A DNA stretch of 64,000 nt from Nocardioides panaciterrulae (GCF_013409645.1 NZ_JACCBG010000001.1:3284001-3348000), one strand, 5' to 3'; shown: positions 1 through 8,094, numbered from the stretch's first letter. Numbers and translations: made by a program. Notes: generated by a model from the letters alone, not told the origin.

Positions 1-454
1 CCACCGGGCAGGCGGCGTGCCGGGAGACCCCCGCGCTGACCGAGCCGAGCACCAGGCTCCGCACCGGACCCCGGCCGCGGGACCCGAGCACCACCATGGT
101 GGCGTCCTGGGAGAGCTCCAGCAGCGCCTCGCGGGGATCGACCATGCGCAGCACCTCGCGCACCTCCAGGTGCGGGTGCCGGCGCAGCGCCCGCTCGCGC
201 GCGCGGTCGAGCAGGTCGTGGCCGTCGCCCCGCATGGCCTCGAGGATGTCGCGCCGGTTCACCCCGGCCTGGTCCAGCCAGGCCGTCCCGCTGGTCCCCA
301 TCGGGCCGAGCGCGTGGACCAGCGTGAGCGTCCGGTGCTCCAGCGCGGCCTGCTCGGTGGCCCAGTCCAGCGCCTGGTCGGACGGCTTGGAGCCGTCGAC
401 CCCGACGACGACGGTGCCGGCCGGGGTCACCGGGTCGTGCCTGTTGCTCTCCAT
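1..454 (-). CDS. Universal stress protein (partial, C-terminus off the window edge)
   Basis: An open frame begins at an ATG at 454 (reading MESNRHDPVT) and runs off the left edge after 151 codons. It has the UspA-fold signatures: a first strand VVVGVDGSKPSDQALDWA and, near the edge, a nucleotide-loop motif VVLGSRGRGPVRSLVLGSVS followed by HAACPV. The GxxG(9)GS arrangement is typical of ATP-binding Usp domains. Only about one domain is visible; two-domain versions are common in actinobacteria, so a second domain may lie outside. It is divergent from the PNPOx gene at 589. Usp genes are classic members of DosR (DevR) regulons, which fits the DevR/DevS-like genes downstream; that link is inference. 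Confidence 0.88.
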   Translation of the reverse strand, partial: MESNRHDPVTPAGTVVVGVDGSKPSDQALDWATEQAALEHRTLTLVHALGPMGTSGTAWLDQAGVNRRDILEAMRGDGHDLLDRARERALRRHPHLEVREVLRMVDPREALLELSQDATMVVLGSRGRGPVRSLVLGSVSAGVSRHAACPV

Positions 455-511
455 GGTGGTCACCTTGGTCCGGGCGCCACCCAGCGGGCAGGGCGCATCG
501 GGCAGGACGAC

Positions 512-526
512 AGGACCATCGGCCCT
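512..526. promoter_or_regulatory. Candidate DevR/DosR-type box between divergent usp and PNPOx genes
   Basis: The sequence AGGACCATCGGCCCT lies in the 134-bp divergent gap. It matches the DosR half-site arrangement GGGAC-N4-GTCCC at 8 of 10 positions (AGGAC-CATC-GGCCC). Sequences of the same form, AGG-N2-C-N3-GGCCC, recur at 1743 and 8081 next to other genes of this island. The call rests on pattern resemblance and context only. Confidence 0.35.
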
Positions 527-588
527 GACCGCTCCCGCGCGCCGGCCGGGAGCATGAGGGCCGGGAGGACGAGACGAAGGGGCTGGAC

Positions 589-1029
589 GTGCAGGAGCTC
601 ATCGACCTGGACCGCGAGGAGTGCGAGGCCCTCCTGCGCGCCGGTGTCGCCGGGCGGATCGCGATCGCCACGCCCACCGGGCCGCACATCATCCCGGTCA
701 ACTACTCGGTCGTCGACGACGCGATCGTCGTCCGGACCTCGCCGTACAGCCTGCTCGGCAGCTACGGCCGCGACACCACGCTGGCCTTCGAGGTCGACCA
801 GTTCGACTACGACGAGCAGCGCGGCTGGAGCGTGGTGGCCCGGGGGCGCGGCGACTTCGTCACCGACATCGACGAGCTGGACCACATCCGCGAGGTGTGG
901 GCGCCGCAGCCCTGGGTGGGCGGCTCCCGGACGCTCTACCTGCGACTTCGCTGGACCGAGCTGTCCGGGCGGCGGGTGGGTGCCGGCTGGGACGCGTTGA
1001 GCCGGATGCCGGCCCGGCGCAGCCTGTGA
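589..1029 (+). CDS. Pyridoxamine 5'-phosphate oxidase-fold (PNPOx-like) flavoprotein
   Basis: This 146-residue protein has the short split-barrel PNPOx pattern: an N-terminal helix ending in CEALLRAGVAGRIAIA, a strand pair PHIIPVNYSVVDDAIVVRTS, then LAFEVDQFDYDEQRGWSVVARG. These are the usual FMN or F420 contact strands of the family. The start is a GTG at 589 preceded by a purine-rich GGGAGG about 20 bases upstream; no in-frame ATG lies closer. Related small PNPOx proteins occur in mycobacterial hypoxia regulons. The exact substrate or cofactor cannot be read from the sequence. It is transcribed divergently from the Usp gene. Confidence 0.85.
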   Translation: MQELIDLDREECEALLRAGVAGRIAIATPTGPHIIPVNYSVVDDAIVVRTSPYSLLGSYGRDTTLAFEVDQFDYDEQRGWSVVARGRGDFVTDIDELDHIREVWAPQPWVGGSRTLYLRLRWTELSGRRVGAGWDALSRMPARRSL

Positions 1030-1042
1030 GGGCGCCGCAGGG

Positions 1043-1642
1043 TCAGGCAGGCGAAGGCCGTCCGAACCGGACCCCCAGCACGCCCCGGACCGTGCTGGCC
1101 AACACCCGGGCCAGGTCCTGGTCGCGGGCGTCGTCGAGGCCGTCGAGCACCACCACGCCCTCCTCCACCTGCACCGCGCACGCGAGGCCGGCCGCGCGCA
1201 CGAGGTCCTCGACCTCGGCGGCGATCCGGGCGTCGCTGCGGGCGAGCACCGCGACCACGTCCCGGCGGCTGACCACCCCGACCACCACGCCGTCGCGCAG
1301 CACCGGCAGGCTCTTGACCGCGGTCCCGGACATCAGCTCGACGGCCACGGTCAGGTCGGCGTCGGCGCGCACGCTGAGCGGGACGTGGCTCATCAGGTCC
1401 GCGACCCGGTGCGGCGAGGGGCCGGACGTCACCGGCACCGGGATCTCGTGGGCGCGGGGGTCGGGTGGCACCGCCCCGCGGATCAGGTCCGCCTCGCTGA
1501 CCACCCCGACCAGGGCCCCGGCCGCGTCGACGACGGGCATCGCGGTGATCCCGTGCTCGGCCAGCAGCCGCAACGCCGCCTTCGCCGAGACCTCCGGCGC
1601 CACGGTCACCGCCGGGCTGGTCATCAGCTCGTGCACCAGCAT
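1043..1642 (-). CDS. CBS-domain pair protein with C-terminal BON domain
   Basis: This 199-residue protein starts at the ATG at 1642 (MLVHELMTSPAVTV). Two CBS domains cover roughly residues 1-60 and 75-135; each has the MTxxxVTVxxxxxxxxAxxLLxxxxxxxxPVVD pattern and a GVVSxxDL ending. Residues 145-199 form a BON-type domain (VRAAGLACAVQVEEGVVVLDG). CBS pairs bind adenine nucleotides, and BON domains are associated with membranes or phospholipids. Similar CBS proteins (Hrp1-like) are strongly hypoxia-induced in mycobacteria. It is convergent with the PNPOx gene (13-bp gap) and divergent from the Pat-like gene. Confidence 0.9.
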   Translation of the reverse strand: MLVHELMTSPAVTVAPEVSAKAALRLLAEHGITAMPVVDAAGALVGVVSEADLIRGAVPPDPRAHEIPVPVTSGPSPHRVADLMSHVPLSVRADADLTVAVELMSGTAVKSLPVLRDGVVVGVVSRRDVVAVLARSDARIAAEVEDLVRAAGLACAVQVEEGVVVLDGLDDARDQDLARVLASTVRGVLGVRFGRPSPA

Positions 1643-1742
1643 GGAGCCTCCCCCTCCCCGGGCCTCCCCTGCGGCCTGCCCGGCTGCTCCCAGCACAGCC
1701 GCCGGCCGACCCCGCGGGGAGGGGCCGAAGCCACGGCGCGCG

Positions 1743-1756
1743 AGGCACATCGGCCC
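1743..1756. promoter_or_regulatory. Weak DevR-box-like sequence upstream of the CBS and Pat-like genes
   Basis: AGGCACATCGGCCC sits about 50 bases upstream of the ATG at 1793, in the divergent gap. It shares the right half CATCGGCCCTG with the site at 512. The left half is poor against a DosR consensus, so the site is reported only because the 512 sequence recurs here. Confidence 0.22.
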
Positions 1757-1792
1757 TGTGTCCCGGGCGGCCGCGCCCCGGAGGATCGCTGC

Positions 1793-4621
1793 ATGACCGT
1801 GCACCCTGCGTCCGGGCAGCGGCGCGCGCGCTCCGGGGGACGCCTCGACCCGCCGGCGCCGGAGGCGCCGGCGCGCGGACTCGTGCTGCCTCCCCCGGGC
1901 CCGCCCCCGGCGGACGTGCTGCTCGCCGACGGCACCGTCGCCTCGGTGCGCTCGGTACGCCCGGAGGACCGGCCGGGCCTGGAGGCGCTGCACGACGAGG
2001 TCTCCGACGCCAGCCTGCGGCTGCGGTTCTTCGCCACCAGCCGGCGGGCCGGGCGGGAGTACGTCGCCCACCTCTTCGAGGGCGGGGGCGCGGACACCAT
2101 CGCCTGCCTGGTCGCGACCGTGCACGGCCGGATCGTGGCGCTGGCCACCGCGGAACGGGTCGACGCCGACGTCGCCGAGGTCGCCTTCCTGGTCACCGAC
2201 ACCCTGCGCGGCCGTGGCGTCGGCAGCCTCCTGCTGGAGCACCTGGCCGCGGCGGCGCGGGACCAGGGCGTACGCAGGTTCCTCGCGGAGGTGCTGGCCG
2301 AGAACACCCCGATGCTGCGGGTGTTCCTCGACGCCGGCTTCGAGGTCGCGCGGCGCACCGAGGAGGGCACCGTCCACGTCGAGATGGGCACCGCCGCCTC
2401 CGCGCGGGCCGTCGCCACCGCCGACGAGCGCGAGTTCCGGTCCGAGGCCCGGTCGCTGGCCCCGCTGCTCTACCCCGCCACGGTGGCGGTGGTCGGGGCG
2501 CGCGGGAACGGCACCGGGGTCGGCGCGGCCGTGCTGCGCTCGATCCGCTCCGGCGGGTACGCCGGGGACCTCTGCCTCATCCACCCGCAGGCCGGCCGCG
2601 GACCCGGCCGCGAACCGGGCCGCGAACCGGGCGGGCCCGGCCCGGGTGACGGCGTCCCGTCGTACCCCAGCCTGGCCGAGGTGCCCTGGCACGTCGACCT
2701 GCTCGTGGTGGCCGTGCCGGCCCCCCGGGTGCTGGACACGATCGACGAGGCCGCCCGGGCCGGCGTCTCGGCGGCCGTGGTGATCTCCTCCGGCTTCGAG
2801 GAGCTCGGCGGCACCGGCACCACCATCCAGCGGGAGATGCTGCACCGGGCCCGCGAGCACAGCATGCGGCTGGTCGGGCCCAACTGCCTCGGGCTGATGG
2901 CCAACCACCCCGACATCCGGTTGAACGCCACCTTCAGCCCGGCGGTGCCGCCACCCGGGGGGCTGGCGATCGCCTCCCAGTCCGGGGGCGTGGGGATCGC
3001 GCTGATCGACGTCGCGCGCGAGCTCGGCCTGGGCATCGGGTCGTTCGTCTCGCTCGGCAACAAGGCCGACGTGTCCGGCAACGACCTGCTCGCCGCCTGG
3101 TGGGACGACGACCGGGTGAGCGCCGCGGCGCTCTATCTCGAGTCGTTCGGCAACGCCCCGAAGTTCTCGCGGGTGGCGCGCCGGTTCTCCGAGCGCAAGC
3201 CGCTGCTCGCGGTGGTCGGCGGCCGCTCCGCGGGCGGCCGGCGGGCCGGGGCCTCGCACACCGCGGCCGCCACCACCCCGGGCGTGGGCGTGGACGCGCT
3301 GTTCGCGCAGGCCGGCGTGATCGGCTGCCGCAGCGCCGAGGAGATGGCCGAGACCGCGCTGGTGATCGCGGAGCAGCCGCTGCCCGCGGGCCCGCGCCTG
3401 GCGATCCTGAGCAACGCCGGCGGCCTGGGCGTGCTCGCGGCCGACGCGGCCGACGGCCACGGGCTGGTCGTGCCCGAGCTGTCGGCCGGGCTGCGGGCCC
3501 GCATCGGTGAGCACGTCTCCGGCACCACCGGCACCAGCAACCCGGTCGACGCGGGGGCCGGCGCCACCGCCGACGACCTGGCCGCGATGGCCGGCGCGCT
3601 GCTCGGCTCGGACGAGGTCGACGCGCTCGTGGTGGTGCTGGTGCGCACCAACGTCACCGACACCGGTCCCATCGTCACCGCCCTGGGCCGGGCGCGGGCC
3701 GCCCACCCCGACAAGCCGATGGTGCTGGTGCCGATGGGCGGCCTGGACTCGCGGGACGCCGCCCGCTCCGGCGTCACCGTGCTGCGCTCCGGCAGCGCCG
3801 CGGTGCGCGCGCTCGGCCACGCCAACGCCTATGCCGCCTGGCTGCGGGTGCCGCACGAGGACCCGCCGACCACCGACGAGGAGGTCGTGGCCGCCACCCG
3901 TCGCCTGGCCAACGAGCTGCTCGAGGGCATGACGGAGGGCGGCGGCTGGCTGGGGGTCGAGCAGGTGACGCGGCTGCTCGAGCCCTACGGCCTGCTCCCC
4001 ACCGGCACCCTCGTGCACAGCCCGCTGGCCGCCTCGGCAGCCGCGACCCGGATCGGCTTCCCGGTCGCGGTCAAGGTCGCCGACCAGCGCGTCGTGCACA
4101 AGACCGACCGCGGCCTGGTCCGGGTGGGGCTGGAGTCCGCGGTCGAGGTGGTCGCCGCCGCCCGCGACTTCGAGGCCGAGCTCGGGCACGACGAGGTGCC
4201 GATCCTGGTCCAGCCCGTCATCAGCGGGGTCGAGGTGGCGCTCGGCGTCGTACGCGACCCCGGGTTCGGACCGCTGGTCATGGTCGCCGCCGGCGGGGTG
4301 GCGACCGACCTGTGGAACGACCGGGCCTTCCTCGTGCCCCCGGTGAGCAGGGCCGATGCGGAGCGGGCGCTGCGCTCGCTGCGGATCTGGCCCCTCGTCG
4401 AGGGCTATCGTGGGTCACCGCGCGGCGACATCGACGCACTGGTGGGGCTCGTCGTCTCACTGGGCGCCCTGGCCGCCGACCTGCCCGCGCTCGCCGAGCT
4501 CGACCTGAACCCCGTGGTCGTGACGGCCCAGGGCTGCTCGCTGGTGGACGTCAAGGTCCGGCTGGCCGCGGCCCCCGAACTCAACGCGGGGATCCCCCGC
4601 CAGCTGAGGAGCCCCCGATGA
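1793..4621 (+). CDS. GNAT N-acetyltransferase fused to NDP-forming acyl-CoA synthetase-like domains (Pat-type protein lysine acetyltransferase)
   Basis: This 942-residue fusion starts at the ATG at 1793 with GGAGG 9 bases upstream. Residues about 40-200 are a GNAT domain with the acetyl-CoA loop VTDTLRGRGVGSLLLEHLA. It is followed by a CoA-binding Rossmann domain (VAVVGARGNGTGVGAAVLRS), the succinyl-CoA-ligase-like flavodoxin region, and a C-terminal ATP-grasp domain (FPVAVKVADQRVVHKTDRG). The N-terminal GNAT order is the actinobacterial form; enterobacterial Pat has GNAT at the C-terminus. Such enzymes acetylate acyl-CoA synthetases and other lysine targets. A motif SHTAA (His about 489) sits where active ADP-forming synthetases carry their phospho-His. 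A Gly/Pro/Arg repeat around residue 270 looks like a linker expansion. Its stop overlaps the next start (ATGA). Confidence 0.9.
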   Translation: MTVHPASGQRRARSGGRLDPPAPEAPARGLVLPPPGPPPADVLLADGTVASVRSVRPEDRPGLEALHDEVSDASLRLRFFATSRRAGREYVAHLFEGGGADTIACLVATVHGRIVALATAERVDADVAEVAFLVTDTLRGRGVGSLLLEHLAAAARDQGVRRFLAEVLAENTPMLRVFLDAGFEVARRTEEGTVHVEMGTAASARAVATADEREFRSEARSLAPLLYPATVAVVGARGNGTGVGAAVLRSIRSGGYAGDLCLIHPQAGRGPGREPGREPGGPGPGDGVPSYPSLAEVPWHVDLLVVAVPAPRVLDTIDEAARAGVSAAVVISSGFEELGGTGTTIQREMLHRAREHSMRLVGPNCLGLMANHPDIRLNATFSPAVPPPGGLAIASQSGGVGIALIDVARELGLGIGSFVSLGNKADVSGNDLLAAWWDDDRVSAAALYLESFGNAPKFSRVARRFSERKPLLAVVGGRSAGGRRAGASHTAAATTPGVGVDALFAQAGVIGCRSAEEMAETALVIAEQPLPAGPRLAILSNAGGLGVLAADAADGHGLVVPELSAGLRARIGEHVSGTTGTSNPVDAGAGATADDLAAMAGALLGSDEVDALVVVLVRTNVTDTGPIVTALGRARAAHPDKPMVLVPMGGLDSRDAARSGVTVLRSGSAAVRALGHANAYAAWLRVPHEDPPTTDEEVVAATRRLANELLEGMTEGGGWLGVEQVTRLLEPYGLLPTGTLVHSPLAASAAATRIGFPVAVKVADQRVVHKTDRGLVRVGLESAVEVVAAARDFEAELGHDEVPILVQPVISGVEVALGVVRDPGFGPLVMVAAGGVATDLWNDRAFLVPPVSRADAERALRSLRIWPLVEGYRGSPRGDIDALVGLVVSLGALAADLPALAELDLNPVVVTAQGCSLVDVKVRLAAAPELNAGIPRQLRSPR

Positions 4622-6243
4622 CCGCCCACCTCGCCCCGACGGCCGACGGCTACGCCCCGCCGCCGGGGGCGCACTCCGCCGCACCGGCGCTGCCCGGTGC
4701 CGCCCAGGCCCTGCTCGACGCGGTGCTCAGCGTCGCCAGCGACCTCGACCTCGGTGCCGTGCTCGGCCGGCTGGTCGAGTCCGCGACCGAGCTCACCGCG
4801 GCCCGGTACGGCGCCCTCGCCGTCGTCGGCCCCGACGGCAGGACGCTGGTGGACCTGGTGACCAAGGGGGGCGACGAGGACCTCCGGGCCACCTTCGCGC
4901 GCCACCTGTCCTCCGGCACCGGGATCGTCCCGATCACCGACCAGAGCGAGGAGGTGCTCCGGCTGGACGACCTGACCACCCATGCCCGGTTCCGGGGCTT
5001 CCCCGAGGGGCTGCCGGCGGTGCGCACGTTCCTGGGCATGCCGATCCGGATCCGGGGCACGCTCTTCGGCCACCTCTACCTCGCGGAGAAGGCCGGGGGC
5101 ACCGCCTTCACCGAGCAGGACGAGGTGCTGGTCCACGGGCTGGCCGCGGCGGCCGGCTTCGTCATCGAGAACGCGCGCGCGTACGCCGCCAGCGAGCGAC
5201 GCCGCCGTTGGCTCGAGGCCTGGGCCGACCTCGCCGACGAGCTGCAGCCCCCCGCCGGGCTCGATGACGCCCTCCACCGACTGGTCCGGACGGTCCGGAC
5301 CGTCTCCGGCGTGCTCGCGGTCGCTGTCCTGCACCCGGGCCAGGACGACGGGCGCACGATCTCCAGCGATCGGCTCGACCGGGGCGTCGTGGACTCGGTG
5401 CTCGACGAGGTCGAGCGCGCCGGGTCGGGCCGCGAGGTGGTCTCGTTCCAGGTCGGTGAGCTGTGCGTGCTCGCCGTACCTCTGCGGTCGCACCTGGCGC
5501 CCCCGAGCGTGCTGGTCTCGGTCTGTGACCGGACCGCCTGTCCCGGCCGGGCCGAGGAACGCGAGCTGCTGACCTCGTTCGCCGACCAGGCGGCCCTCGC
5601 GCTGGACCGGATCGCGGCGTACGCCGACCGCGAGGAGCTCGCGGTCATCTCCGACCGTGAGCGGATCGCCCGGGACCTGCACGACACCGTGATCCAGCGG
5701 CTCTTCGCCACCGGGCTGCAGCTGCAGGGCACCGCGCTGCTCACCAGCCGGCCGGACGTCGCCGAACGCCTGGAGCAGGCCGTCTCCGACCTCGACCTGA
5801 CCATCCGCGACATCCGCGGCACGATCTTCGAGCTGCAGCACCGGCACGCCGGCTCCGTGCGTGCCGAGATCCGCACGGTGGTGGACGAGTACGCCCCGGC
5901 CCTGGGCTTCCGCCCCGTCGTCCGCACCTCCGGGCCCGTCGACACCGTCATCACCGCCACCGTGCGCGCCCGGCTCGTGGCCGTGCTGCGGGACGCGGTC
6001 GCCGACGTGGTGGAGCGTGCCGACGCGACGGCGGTGGAGGTGGAGCTCGCGGTGGTCGGCTCCGAGGTCCGCCTGACGGTCTCCGACGACGGTCACGACG
6101 GCCCGGCCGCGGCGCGAGTGGAGCTGCTCGAGACCAAGCTCGGCCAGGCGCGGCGGCAGGCCCTCGCGCTCGGAGGGGACCTCCAGGTCCTGCCCCACGA
6201 GCCGACGGGGGTCTCGGTCGTCTGGCACGCACCGGTCGGCTGA
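4618..6243 (+). CDS. DevS/DosS-like GAF-domain sensor histidine kinase with degenerate ATPase
   Basis: This 541-residue cytosolic protein is translationally coupled (ATGA) to the Pat-like gene. It has two GAF domains, at about residues 40-185 and 205-345, then a HisKA_3 dimerisation helix SDRERIARDLHDTVIQRLFA with phospho-acceptor His355. This is the DevS/DosS layout for redox, NO or O2 sensing. The C-terminal HATPase region is eroded: the N-box reads LRDAVADVVERA without the usual Asn, the DxGxG box reads DDGHDG, and the G2 loop lacks its glycines. Kinase activity is therefore doubtful. The cognate regulator is probably the DevR-like gene at 7353-8039. The stop codon is the first three bases of a repeat array. 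Confidence 0.88.
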   Translation: MTAHLAPTADGYAPPPGAHSAAPALPGAAQALLDAVLSVASDLDLGAVLGRLVESATELTAARYGALAVVGPDGRTLVDLVTKGGDEDLRATFARHLSSGTGIVPITDQSEEVLRLDDLTTHARFRGFPEGLPAVRTFLGMPIRIRGTLFGHLYLAEKAGGTAFTEQDEVLVHGLAAAAGFVIENARAYAASERRRRWLEAWADLADELQPPAGLDDALHRLVRTVRTVSGVLAVAVLHPGQDDGRTISSDRLDRGVVDSVLDEVERAGSGREVVSFQVGELCVLAVPLRSHLAPPSVLVSVCDRTACPGRAEERELLTSFADQAALALDRIAAYADREELAVISDRERIARDLHDTVIQRLFATGLQLQGTALLTSRPDVAERLEQAVSDLDLTIRDIRGTIFELQHRHAGSVRAEIRTVVDEYAPALGFRPVVRTSGPVDTVITATVRARLVAVLRDAVADVVERADATAVEVELAVVGSEVRLTVSDDGHDGPAAARVELLETKLGQARRQALALGGDLQVLPHEPTGVSVVWHAPVG

Positions 6244-6440
6244 CACCCCAGGCCACGCCGAGTCGGCGCTCGTTGACACCCCAGGGCACGCCGAGTCGGC
6301 GCTCGTTGACACCCCCAGGGCCCGCCGAGTCGGCGCTCGTTGACACCCCAGGGCACGCCGAGTCGGCGCTCGTTGACACCCCCAGGGCCCGCCGAGTCGG
6401 CGCTCGTTGACACCCCAGGGCCCGCCGAGTCGGCGCTCGT
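6241..6440 (+). repeat. Tandem array: six copies of a 33-34 bp unit
   Basis: Six head-to-tail units begin at 6241, 6274, 6307, 6341, 6374 and 6408, followed by a decayed seventh (TGACGCCCC). Each reads TGACACCCC, a short variable A/G/C-rich part, then CGCCGAGTCGGCG and CTCGT. The core CGCCGAGTCGGCG is a near-perfect palindrome. Units differ at only a few positions and abut without spacers, so this is not a CRISPR. The first TGA is the stop codon of the sensor kinase. Inverted relatives lie at 7248-7348. Confidence 0.95.
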
Positions 6441-6497
6441 TGACGCCCCGGACGCGGTCCGGGTCGCTGGTCCAACCGGGCCCGGTCGCGGCCGACC

Positions 6498-7130
6498 TCA
6501 GCGGAGGGCGGGCCAGCGGCGCACCAGTCCGGTGCGGGCCCACCAACGTCCGAGCCCCCAGCTGCCGCCGGCGTTGAGCAGGGCGAGCGTGACCAGGGTC
6601 AGCGCGCCGAGCAGGTGCTCGTCGAGGACGGGGTTGTTCTGCGGGGGAAGCACGACGCTCCACATCATCAGGTACATCAACGCCCCGGCCGCGGCACCGA
6701 GCCACATGCCCACGCCCAGCGTGAACGCCACCCCCACGCCCAGCAGCCCCAGCATGAAGAGCCAGTCGGCCCAGGCATCGCCGGCGACCGCGTGCCAGAA
6801 GCTCTGCAGTGGACCGTCGGCTGAGGAGAGGAAGCCGTACGTCGGGCTGCCGCCGTGGATCCACGCCGCGTCACCGAACCGGTCCAGGTGACCGTTGGCG
6901 TCGTACCCGGTGTGGTAGCCCAGCGCGAGCAGCTTGTCGAAGAAGGCCCACAGGAAGGTCAGGCCGAACGCGATCCGCAGCGTCGCCACCGCACGACGCG
7001 CCGCGGCGGCCTGGTGCCTGCTGGGCGTCTCCGCGACCCGCAGCGGCGGCCGTTCCCGGGTCGTCGGCTTCTGGGTCGTCTGGGGAGCGTCTCGGTGTCG
7101 CCGGTTCTGGCGGGGATGGGTGAGGCTCAT
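6498..7130 (-). CDS. DoxX-like integral membrane protein
   Basis: This 210-residue protein starts at the ATG at 7130 (MSLTHPRQNR), preceded by AGGAG at a good distance; a longer frame to 7178 has no such site. After a basic, disordered N-terminus (about 45 residues) come four hydrophobic segments: ATLRIAFGLTFLWAFFDKLL, WLFMLGLLGVGVAFTLGVGMW, AAAGALMYLMMWSVVLP and LLGALTLVTLALLNAG. The pattern matches the DoxX/TQO small-subunit superfamily, membrane proteins tied to redox or thiosulfate/quinone chemistry. It lies between the sensor kinase and response regulator genes and is flanked on both sides by copies of the same palindromic repeat. Confidence 0.8.
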   Translation of the reverse strand: MSLTHPRQNRRHRDAPQTTQKPTTRERPPLRVAETPSRHQAAAARRAVATLRIAFGLTFLWAFFDKLLALGYHTGYDANGHLDRFGDAAWIHGGSPTYGFLSSADGPLQSFWHAVAGDAWADWLFMLGLLGVGVAFTLGVGMWLGAAAGALMYLMMWSVVLPPQNNPVLDEHLLGALTLVTLALLNAGGSWGLGRWWARTGLVRRWPALR

Positions 7131-7188
7131 GGCGCACTCCTGCGGTTGTTCGACACCTGAGGATCGCGCTCGCATCACCTCGTCCAGC

Positions 7189-7208
7189 AGGGCGCATGGT
7201 CATGGCCC
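7189..7208. promoter_or_regulatory. Possible weak DevR-box-like sequence upstream of the DoxX gene
   Basis: AGGGCGCATGGTCATGGCCC contains the same G-rich and GGCCC half-sites as the other island boxes, but with irregular spacing. It lies 59-78 bases upstream of the ATG at 7130. Very tentative. Confidence 0.15.
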
Positions 7209-7247
7209 CACCAGCCACAGGTCCTGCACACAGACGTCCCAGCGCGC

Positions 7248-7348
7248 GTCAAGCAGCGCCGACTCGGCGTACCCCCGGGCGTCAACGAGCGCCGACTCGG
7301 GGTACACACGGCGTACCCACTGGGCGTCAACGAGCGCCGACTCGGCGG
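7248..7348 (-). repeat. Three dispersed inverted copies of the 6241-6440 repeat core
   Basis: On the minus strand the core CGCCGAGTCGGCGCTCGTTG followed by AC occurs at 7326-7348, with a one-base variant at 7281-7303 and a more diverged copy at 7248-7270. Spacing is irregular (33 and 45 bases). The array begins 4 bases after the response-regulator stop codon, so both arrays sit immediately 3' of a two-component gene, in the same orientation relative to transcription. Confidence 0.9.
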
Positions 7349-7352
7349 TCTC

Positions 7353-8039
7353 TCAGCGGCGGCTGTCGGCGGGGTCGAGCAGCTTCGAGGCGAGTACGGC
7401 GGCCTGGGTACGACGCTCCAGCCCGAGCTTGGCCAGGATCGAGGAGACGTAGTTCTTGACGGTCTTCTCCGCGAGGAACATCCGCTCGCCGATCTGCCGG
7501 TTGGTCAGGCCCTCGGCGATGTAGCCGAGCAGCTTGAGCTCCTGGTCGGTGAGCTCGGCGAGCTCGGGCGCGGTGGCCGGGCCGTTGCGGACCCGTTCCA
7601 GGACCCGCGAGGTGAGCGTCGGATCGATCAGCGAGTGGCCGCCGGCGACGTGGCGCACCGCACTGATCAGGTCGGAGGCCTTGATCTCCTTCAGCACGTA
7701 GCCCGCGGCACCGGCCATGATCGCGGCGAAGAGCGCCTCGTCGTCGTCGTAGGACGTCAGGATGAGCGCGTTGATCGACGGGTCGACGGCCCGCACCGTG
7801 CGGCACACCTCGATGCCGGAGCCGTCGGGCAGCCGCGCGTCGAGGATCGCGACGTGCGGGCGGAGCGCCGGGATCCGGTGGGAGGCGTCCTCGGCCGAAC
7901 CGGACTCGCCGACCACCTCGATGTCCCCGGCGGCCTCCAGCAGGAAGCGCAGGCCCTGCCGGACGACCTCGTGGTCGTCGAGCAGGTACACCCGGATCGG
8001 TGTCGTGGTCTCGCTCATGTCTTCCATGTCTACACCCAT
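7353..8039 (-). CDS. NarL/FixJ-type response regulator (DevR/DosR-like)
   Basis: The 228-residue protein has a receiver domain at residues 15-130: acidic pair D21-D22, phospho-Asp67 in AILDARLPDG, Thr95 and Lys117 in VLKEIKA. A LuxR-type helix-turn-helix follows at about 155-215 (LTDQELKLLGYIAEGLTNRQIGERMFLAEKTVKNYVSSILAKL). VKNYVSSILAKLG is the form found in mycobacterial DevR. The ATG at 8039 has AAGGA upstream; in-frame ATGs at codons 5 and 8 are alternatives. It is the likely partner of the kinase at 4618 and may act on the boxes noted at 512, 8081 and 8401. Confidence 0.92.
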   Translation of the reverse strand: MGVDMEDMSETTTPIRVYLLDDHEVVRQGLRFLLEAAGDIEVVGESGSAEDASHRIPALRPHVAILDARLPDGSGIEVCRTVRAVDPSINALILTSYDDDEALFAAIMAGAAGYVLKEIKASDLISAVRHVAGGHSLIDPTLTSRVLERVRNGPATAPELAELTDQELKLLGYIAEGLTNRQIGERMFLAEKTVKNYVSSILAKLGLERRTQAAVLASKLLDPADSRR

Positions 8040-8080
8040 GGTTCGTCCTTCGTCCGCAGTTGTCTACGCGTTGACCCGGG

Positions 8081-8094
8081 AGGGCCTATGGCCC
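8081..8094. promoter_or_regulatory. Candidate autoregulatory DevR-type box upstream of the response regulator
   Basis: The sequence AGGGCCTATGGCCC contains a perfect palindrome GGGCC-TAT-GGCCC. It lies about 45-55 bases upstream of the regulator ATG at 8039 and follows the AGG-N2-C-N3-GGCCC form of the site at 512. The position suits autoregulation. Confidence 0.35.

Noticed and set aside
2590..2660. Frameshift or assembly error in the Pat-like gene at the Gly-Pro-Arg-Glu repeat
   Set aside because: The frame continues normally on both sides into conserved motifs; the repeat is in frame and reads as a linker expansion.
1043..4189. Open frame of about 1,050 codons on the minus strand opposite the Pat-like gene
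   Set aside because: Only its last 199 codons (the CBS-BON gene) have family motifs. The rest is a low-complexity Gly/Arg/His/Val translation antisense to a well-supported protein, as expected from third-position GC bias.
6241..6440. CRISPR array
   Set aside because: Units of 33-34 bp abut directly with no unique spacers and differ by point changes; no cas genes nearby.
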